This document shows, piece by piece, positions 58,033 through 64,000 of a stretch of 64,000 bases of DNA; position 1 is the stretch's first letter; each line of letters begins with the position of its first letter. The position numbers and the translations under genes are program-made. The notes under the pieces were generated by a model, which searched no databases, was not told where the DNA came from, and saw nothing but the letters and a program-made list of their open reading frames with translations. This DNA comes from Eutypella sp. D-1 (Eukaryota > Ascomycota > Sordariomycetes > Xylariales > Diatrypaceae): NCBI GenBank assembly GCA_023313575.1, contig JAJTTP010000011.1:1116001-1180000 (forward strand), read 5' to 3'.

Positions 58033-59310
58033 ATTTCCAAAACGGACAAAGGTTAGACTGGTCTAACAATAGTGAGTCCCCAACTAAGATAGGGGAGGTA
58101 TCGTATCAAATCAGTAAGTGATGATGAAGGACGTAGCAGAGTACTATGAAACGAAGACACACTTATAAGCTTGAACATTGATATGCCTATCTGAAATTCA
58201 ATGGAAAGATGCTACTCTATATATATGAATCTCTCTTTCATCCTTCCACGCAATTTATCAACATGATTAAGCTGTTTCTGCAGTTGGTTGCAATTAGCAA
58301 AGCCACGAGAACGATCCTCTTGAGTCGAAAAACAGGAACCAATCTCATTCGACTCTGGAGTAAGCGCTGGGCTTTCTGATACCGTAAGGTCCAACCATCA
58401 TGAGTTGGTAGATCTATCCGAGGAGTCCTAGAAATAGAAAGATATGGTGTTGTAAAACGCCTTACATCCTGGGAGGTAGAATGATAAACGACCCAGGGCC
58501 GCTGTGTCATGTGTGGCAGAGCTAACAAAGACCTTTTTCGGTATATATCTCCTGAACTAAATGTAGGCGACTTTGATAGTAACTACGTCGCTGCTTTAAA
58601 AATGGCCTAGCACTGCCTATAATACTAAAAGATTTTATCGGTGAGGGCGACGAACAAGAGCCAATCCCATGATCGACTCCTAGGTGGCATGCCTGCCTAG
58701 GCAAGCATAATGCTAGTTTACCGGACTATCTACCAACATGCCGTTTCGTATCCATGGGATCCATGATCCATCCATGACCTCTGTATATGTATGGATCATC
58801 AACATGGGTGGGTATGGTGGACAACCCTAGGGCATAACCGATGTGATCGCCACGCGAGAAGTCACTATCTACATACCTAATTCAGATATGTTTATATTAT
58901 CCTATGTCTTAGTCCATATACTTTCTATACTTATGTGTACTTTACTTCTAAATGTCACAATCGTGAACTCCAGTCTAAGCGGTCTCCAGTTAACGCCCGG
59001 ATAGTACCGTACGGCGTTAACGTTAGCACACAACGGGCCAACAGGGCCGAATGTGCCCAGGTAACATTAGGCGCCCCGGAATCTGACCGCGCCAATCAGC
59101 TGCCGGGTTACAGTGTTCCGACCCACTTAGGGCCTTGGCCAATACAATAGAACAGTTGGTTCATGAGGTTCACGTTGAATCACATAATTGACGAAATGTA
59201 TTTTGCCAACCTTGGAACATAGAACAACCTTTTTTGAAGTCGGGAATCCAACTTCTTGCACTAACCAACATCACCACAGCCTTGAGGTTTAATGCTCACA
59301 AGAAGTAGAC
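58033..59310. promoter_or_regulatory. Divergent upstream region, 257-aa protein / HNH-like kinase fusion
   Basis: About 1.3 kb between head-to-head genes. Minus-strand frames of 60-96 codons around 58212-58704 show no motif. A repeated GGATCCATG / CCATGGGATCCATGATCCATCC stretch lies at 58752-58776. No gene recognised. Confidence 0.4.
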
Positions 59311-61249
59311 ATGTCAGGTCGCTACCCACAAGAGGTCGAGACAGCATTGCATCTCATTACCGACGCGAAGCTGGCACATCCTCTCGGCCCTTTACTTTAT
59401 CGTTTTGTTGTCGATGCCCTAGACCCCCGGCTTCCCGCTCGGTTCATATTACAGCGATGTCAACACGATCAATCTCGGAAAGATCAGCTGTTGAGAATAG
59501 TTTCGGATTGGAAATACATTGTTGAGTCTCGTATGTTTGATTCTCCTTTGCTCACTTCTTGTCCATTCTTTGCGTTGTGCGTAGTATGGCGCTAACCTTC
59601 TTCTAAGTCTCCCCGCATGGAGTTGCCCCGCCTCCCCCTGATGCCGCTCGTCAATCAGCCATCCGCAAACGAGATGGCGACATGTGTTGTATCACCGGAA
59701 AGCCCGGCCGCCTATGTGATCCACTCGTTATTGTCCCTATCCTTCCGGTGCCGACTCGATGGGCTCATAGTGAAGTGTGTTCTTGTTTCCGTACTCTCGA
59801 CGTGCTGGACGGGACTAATTTGGTGTATTAGCCACATATTCATGAAATGCTAGGGGCCTTCTTCACTCCTCCGTACCGCGACTGGTGGCTGGCTTATGTG
59901 GAAAACCCCGAGTCCATGATCCCTCTACATAATCATTGGCTCGTTCGGAAGTCTTCGGTCGCTGTTTTCTCTCAAGGGCTTATTCGATTTGATAGATTGG
60001 AGACTTCCATGTTCGAGGTAATGCAATCCGGAATACCCACGTTTAGAACCATTTATGCATTCGATACTAACCAGTCCACTAGTATAAAATCAACCATGTT
60101 TATGTCGATAGGTATACGGAAACATTAGACATCAAAGGCCCCTACGCAGTATTAGGAGATCATTCTCGCTGTGGGATCCCAAAGGTCGATGCGCGTTTTT
60201 TGGGAACCCACGCTCGCTTTTCGATGAGTATGCGTTGGATCTATCTCGCTGAACAGTTTACTTTGAACGAACATCCTCGGTCAAACACTTCAGAGTTCCG
60301 CACGAATGAGGTAGCTCTCGGGATGTTTCGTCCAGGTTTACGGAGATTCCTTCTCCCCTTTTCCGTTCCAATATTTTCGCGGACATGCTCTGTCCCTATC
60401 AGACTTTTTTCGAGCACGTTCATTGCAATCTGGACAAAGTTCCCGAGGAAATTTCGAATAGCTACTTACAAGACACTGCAAGTGGTCGGACGCTGGATCT
60501 TTGGACGATCCGCCGAATCCGAAACTGTTCAACGGCTGCCTTTCGGTCTTTATCTTAAGTTCGGGCGGGATTTCGACGCGCTTCGCAATGAGTTCAACGC
60601 CCTAGAATCAGTTCGAAAACACACCACGGTTCCGGTTCCTAGGCCAGTCGACGTGGTCCCCGTTCCAGGGGTAGTAGATGAAGATGGTTACCTCCTCACA
60701 AGTCGTCTTCCAGGTAAACCTCTTTCCCTCTGCGACGACCTTATGTCAGACCGGGACTACATCGATTTTGCCACCCAGATGCAGGACTACATTGCTCAAT
60801 TGCGATCTATACCGAAAAACGTGAATCCAAATTTCGCTATTTGCAATACTTTGGGAGAAGCATGTAGAGATACCCGCATATTATGGGGCGATCCCGTGGG
60901 CCCATTTGAAGATGAGGAGGCTTTTAATCAGATCCTGAGGAATGCCAATGACCCAGGTCGCAAGGGACACAAGATTGTATTCACACATGCAGATCTGAAT
61001 ATGAGGAACATCTTGGTTGACCAGATCCTTCTCCCAGATGGTAGGAAAACATGGAAAGTGACGGGCATTGTTGATTGGGAAAGTTCGGGGTTCTATCCTG
61101 AATACTGGGATTACACCAGATCGCTTTACGAGGGTTTCAGGTACACAGAGCGGGGTCGCGAGCTGATGCATACTATATTCAGACCGTTCGGGGATTACTC
61201 CAAAGAGTTTGACGTTGAGAAAAGGAGTTGGGAAGAAGGTGATAACTAA
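59311..61249 (+). CDS. Fusion of degenerate HNH-like region and APH-type phosphotransferase, four exons
   Basis: Exons are 59311-59530, 59608-59774, 59832-60017 and 60083-61249; introns are 77 bp (GTATGT to AAG), 57 bp (GTGTGT to TAG) and 65 bp (GTAATG to TAG, with ACTAAC), in phases 1, 0 and 0, giving 579 aa without a stop. Residues about 95-105 (RDGDMCCITGK) start a segment like the fungal HNH-endonuclease family, but the expected AHI is replaced by VIVPILP and the last His of the motif is not seen, so nuclease activity is doubtful. A linker GDHSRCGIPKVDARFLGTHARF leads to the kinase-like part: nucleotide-site strand RLPFGLYLKFG, DGYLLTSRLPGKPL, catalytic loop H493-x-D495 ... N500 (HADLNMRN), and D522 in IVDWESSGFYPEYWDY. 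Phosphotransferase activity is plausible; the substrate is unknown. Confidence 0.85.
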
Positions 61250-61712
61250 TGGCTGCGAGATGGTGTGTAGGTTACTTGGTGGGCGGTTCAGGGGTATAAT
61301 GCCTAGCGGGTTAAGCCAGGTGGACACCCCACTAGACACTAGGTCTCTATAGGGGCGGCCCGGCCACTGAGGTTGGCCTACCTATATAGCGCGCGCTTAT
61401 TGATCGGCTGAGCCACCACTGAGCCACCCAACACCTTCCTGTAGGCATTTTCTTGTCTGCCATAACTACTAATTGGTGACGAAAGAACTGGTCCAGTGTA
61501 GGGCACTATGTTCCCCATATACAACCAGGTTTATTGTCTCACGGCCAGCCTTATAATAACTCCAGGCAGCAACAGCCTCCCGAAATCTTTAGCATTCTTG
61601 TATTTCATCGCATCGCCATCCGCCCTTAAAGAAGTCCCGCATCAACTTCTATAACAAAAGATTTCTACTTGCCTAAACGATTATTGGTGACTTCAAATAC
61701 ACTACCTCTGCC
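61250..61712. other. Short intergenic region before the esterase gene
   Basis: 463 bp between two genes on the same strand. It presumably contains the end of the fusion transcript and the promoter of the hydrolase. No further feature seen. Confidence 0.4.
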
Positions 61713-62537
61713 ATGGAAGATATCCCGACACTAGCTGTCCCGCCTACGACGACACACACACACACAATCGTCTTTCTACACGGTCGCGGTGACAATGTCA
61801 AAAACTTCACACTTTCTCTCAACTGGTCCACAGATTCCCAAGGCCGCACACTTCGGGATGCCTTCCCATCCTTCAAGTGGGTATTCCCCGAGGCGCCGAT
61901 TCGGACGTGCGCGTCCTCTCCCGGCGACAAGATACGCCAGTGGTTTGACATCTGGAACGTCTCCAACTTCAGGGAGAAAGAGGATCACCAGGCGGCAGGC
62001 CTCGTGCAGAGCGTCACGGCAATGCGGCGCATCCTCGCAGATGAGGCCGCCGCCCTGGGCGGACGCTGGGACCGCATCGTCCTGGCTGGTATCAGCCAGG
62101 GAGCGGCGACGAGCGTGCACACGCTGCTCAACCTAGACATTCCGGATCACCCGGGCAGCGCCCGCCGTCTCGCCGCCTTCATCGGATTTTCATGTCGGAT
62201 GCCCTTTCCAGGGAGGACGTTGCCTGAGACCAGGAACGTGCTCAGTTTGAAGAACTCTCCGGACGGCAATGAAGTCATCAAAAATACACCCATGCTGTTG
62301 GAACACTGCATCGACGACCCCCTTGTGCTCGTGGCACTTGGACGCGCACTTCGTGATTCGCTGAGAGGGTTCGGCGCACAGGTTGAGTGGGTGGAGTATC
62401 CGGATGGGGGTCATTGGTTCAACTCGCCAGCCGGCATCAATGACGTTGTGAAATTTCTCAATCATTATGTATTTGGCTCGGGAGCTGGATCTCATACAGA
62501 AGGAAATACTGACGCAAGCGCGATGGACTTATCATAG
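61713..62537 (+). CDS. Acyl-protein-thioesterase/carboxylesterase-like alpha/beta hydrolase
   Basis: Single-exon 274-aa member of the phospholipase/carboxylesterase (Abhydrolase_2) family, which in characterised members hydrolyses thioesters on palmitoylated proteins or short esters. TIVFLHGRGDN (18-28) holds the oxyanion-hole HG, WVFPEAPIR follows, and the nucleophile elbow is G126-I-S128-Q-G130. The acid is D201 or D202 (CIDDPLV) and the base H234 in DGGHWF, so the triad is complete. WFDIW at 78-82 is also typical. The product is about 40 residues longer than the standard 220-230-residue thioesterases, mainly at the C-terminus; fungal genomes carry several such paralogues. The C-terminal tail is polar and ends without a recognised targeting signal. 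Confidence 0.9.
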   Translation: MEDIPTLAVPPTTTHTHTIVFLHGRGDNVKNFTLSLNWSTDSQGRTLRDAFPSFKWVFPEAPIRTCASSPGDKIRQWFDIWNVSNFREKEDHQAAGLVQSVTAMRRILADEAAALGGRWDRIVLAGISQGAATSVHTLLNLDIPDHPGSARRLAAFIGFSCRMPFPGRTLPETRNVLSLKNSPDGNEVIKNTPMLLEHCIDDPLVLVALGRALRDSLRGFGAQVEWVEYPDGGHWFNSPAGINDVVKFLNHYVFGSGAGSHTEGNTDASAMDLS

Positions 62538-64000
62538 ACACTCGTTTCTAGACTCGCTCGTCTCTTGTTCTTGTCTTTTGAGGGTATTAGTTACAATGGT
62601 AGTGGGTGTCCCCGAATTGAATAGAATGGCAAGTTTACCGTGTAGCAGGAGTGCAATGCAATAGAATAGTCTTATTGATGAATTAGCCATAGTACGTGTC
62701 TTTTTCTTCGGCGCTGTTAAAGAACGACGTCTAAGAGTCAAGTTGCTTCTCAAAAGAAGCCGCAATGAGCGAGCCATGCCACTTGAAGAAAGCGTCACGT
62801 GGGCCTAAACGTTCTCAACGCTCCTCGCTACTACGGGATCATGGTCTCCATAAATTTCAATTTCAGTGTGTATGCCTATCAGGCTCTTTGGGGTTTCGTC
62901 CGATGATGTATAGGGGGGGGTAAAGATGGCCTAGATCTGCGTCGTATCGTCGAGTGAGACTCACGATGATGAGTTTCTCGTTATCCAATGCAAGGATCAA
63001 TCTGGGCCATATCTTTCGAAACGGTCCGTGTCGTCCTTCGACTGTGGTCATGGTATCCTAGTCTAGGTATTAGCCTGCGTTCCAAGCCTGGACCTCCCAG
63101 CATCAGGCATCAAGCAGAACAGCCCGTAAATCTCAGGCTTTTGGGTTATAACTATCCATAGATGTCTTGTAATCAGCTTCGGGGAAGTAAAGCGTATAAT
63201 ACCTCATGTATACCAGGGTAAGGAGCACACATCTTTGTTCTAGTTGGCGCGTACTAAGTGATAGCTGCGTCAGAGTTTGATGGCCCGGTGAGGCTACCGT
63301 CGCTCCCGTTCTCATCACTTATCTTGCTGCAGCACACTTCTGGCCTGGCAAGTATTCAAGGTAAATGGCTCAAGAAATGCGCGGTGCGATTGCGGGCGGC
63401 CAGATAACTTGCCCTCTGGCCAGTTTGGCGCACGTGATGTGACCTTATGCTTCATCTATTGCATCCGACTTGGTTACTAATATAGCAGTCGGTATGCATC
63501 CCCACAAAACTAAAGTGCCATCCGCATCCTCACAGAGTAGCACTCCAAACTCTTCGTGCAGATTCCAATACAATAAGCCCCTTAGAGGTAAGAAAACGCC
63601 GAAAGTGTCCCGTATCAGAGTCATGAATCCCGGTACGTATACTAAACTCATATATACTTACTCATTATAAATATCATATAATTTAAAATATGATAGGTTA
63701 AATCTCCTTTGAGTCCTTCGCGTCTTCGATGCTACACTGGTCGGACTCATTTGAGATTTAGTGGATTTTCGAAATGCCCCTGGCGCAACTTAGGAGAGCT
63801 ACCTGCCTTGAAGATATTTCTGTTCTATTAGTTTATTCGATCAATCACGACTATATCCCAAAGAAGACTTCTCTCTAGCACTGGAACGTTGGAGTGGGGT
63901 CAGGAGTTGATGCCCAGTGAAAGTGAATAGATGCGTCTACGCCCAAGACCACCTCCATTTTGGCGGAGGCCAGCCATTCACGACTCATCTAACAATCAAG
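62538..64000. other. Intergenic, right edge
   Basis: About 1.5 kb with no recognised gene. Frames are under 90 codons. A G run (62913-62921) and short AT-rich segments near 63640-63700 are the only notable features. A gene could start beyond the window. Confidence 0.4.

Overview
The window looks like a filamentous ascomycete chromosome segment (Pezizomycotina, most likely Sordariomycetes). The evidence is short introns of about 50-130 bp with GTRNGT donors, CTAAC/CTGAC-like branch sites and YAG acceptors, a Zn2Cys6 regulator, a two-finger C2H2 regulator, a fungal amidoligase, GH12, fungal-type O-methyltransferase remains, and intergenic DNA rich in the palindromic motif TACCTAGGTA. Gene models below were built by joining reading frames across splice signals in matching phase. 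Nearly all give an uninterrupted protein of the family's normal length; exceptions are marked.

Layout. 0-13 kb is an accessory, secondary-metabolism-like arm: a three-exon cytochrome P450, a convergent amidoligase-family protein, a Cys-containing small protein of uncertain structure, a three-exon SDR oxidoreductase, an O-methyltransferase pseudogene that keeps one frame over about 900 bp but carries eight nonsense codons, and a secreted GH12 glucanase. An F-box/leucine-rich protein follows (13-15.5 kb). 15.5-28.8 kb is almost empty and holds only a C2H2 zinc-finger regulator (20-21 kb) with long flanks, plus one possible tiny Cys protein.

28.8-49 kb is a housekeeping block: translation factor eIF2B-gamma, divergent from peroxin Pex22; the SAGA subunit Spt20 with a 32-residue polyglutamine run; Atg27, ending in the tyrosine sorting motif YSAV; a GC-rich single-pass membrane protein; a Zn2Cys6 regulator; and a divergent small secreted Cys-rich protein.

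49-64 kb holds a large MINDY-family deubiquitinase with MIU motif and C-terminal CaaX box, a steroid 5-alpha-reductase family membrane enzyme, an uncharacterised fungal protein with a repeated tail, a four-exon protein fusing a degenerate HNH-like region to an aminoglycoside-phosphotransferase-type kinase, and an acyl-protein-thioesterase-like hydrolase. No tRNA, rRNA, CRISPR array or intact transposon was recognised. The neighbours in the housekeeping block do not form a pathway. The P450/SDR/O-methyltransferase group at the left end is the only set that could once have worked together.
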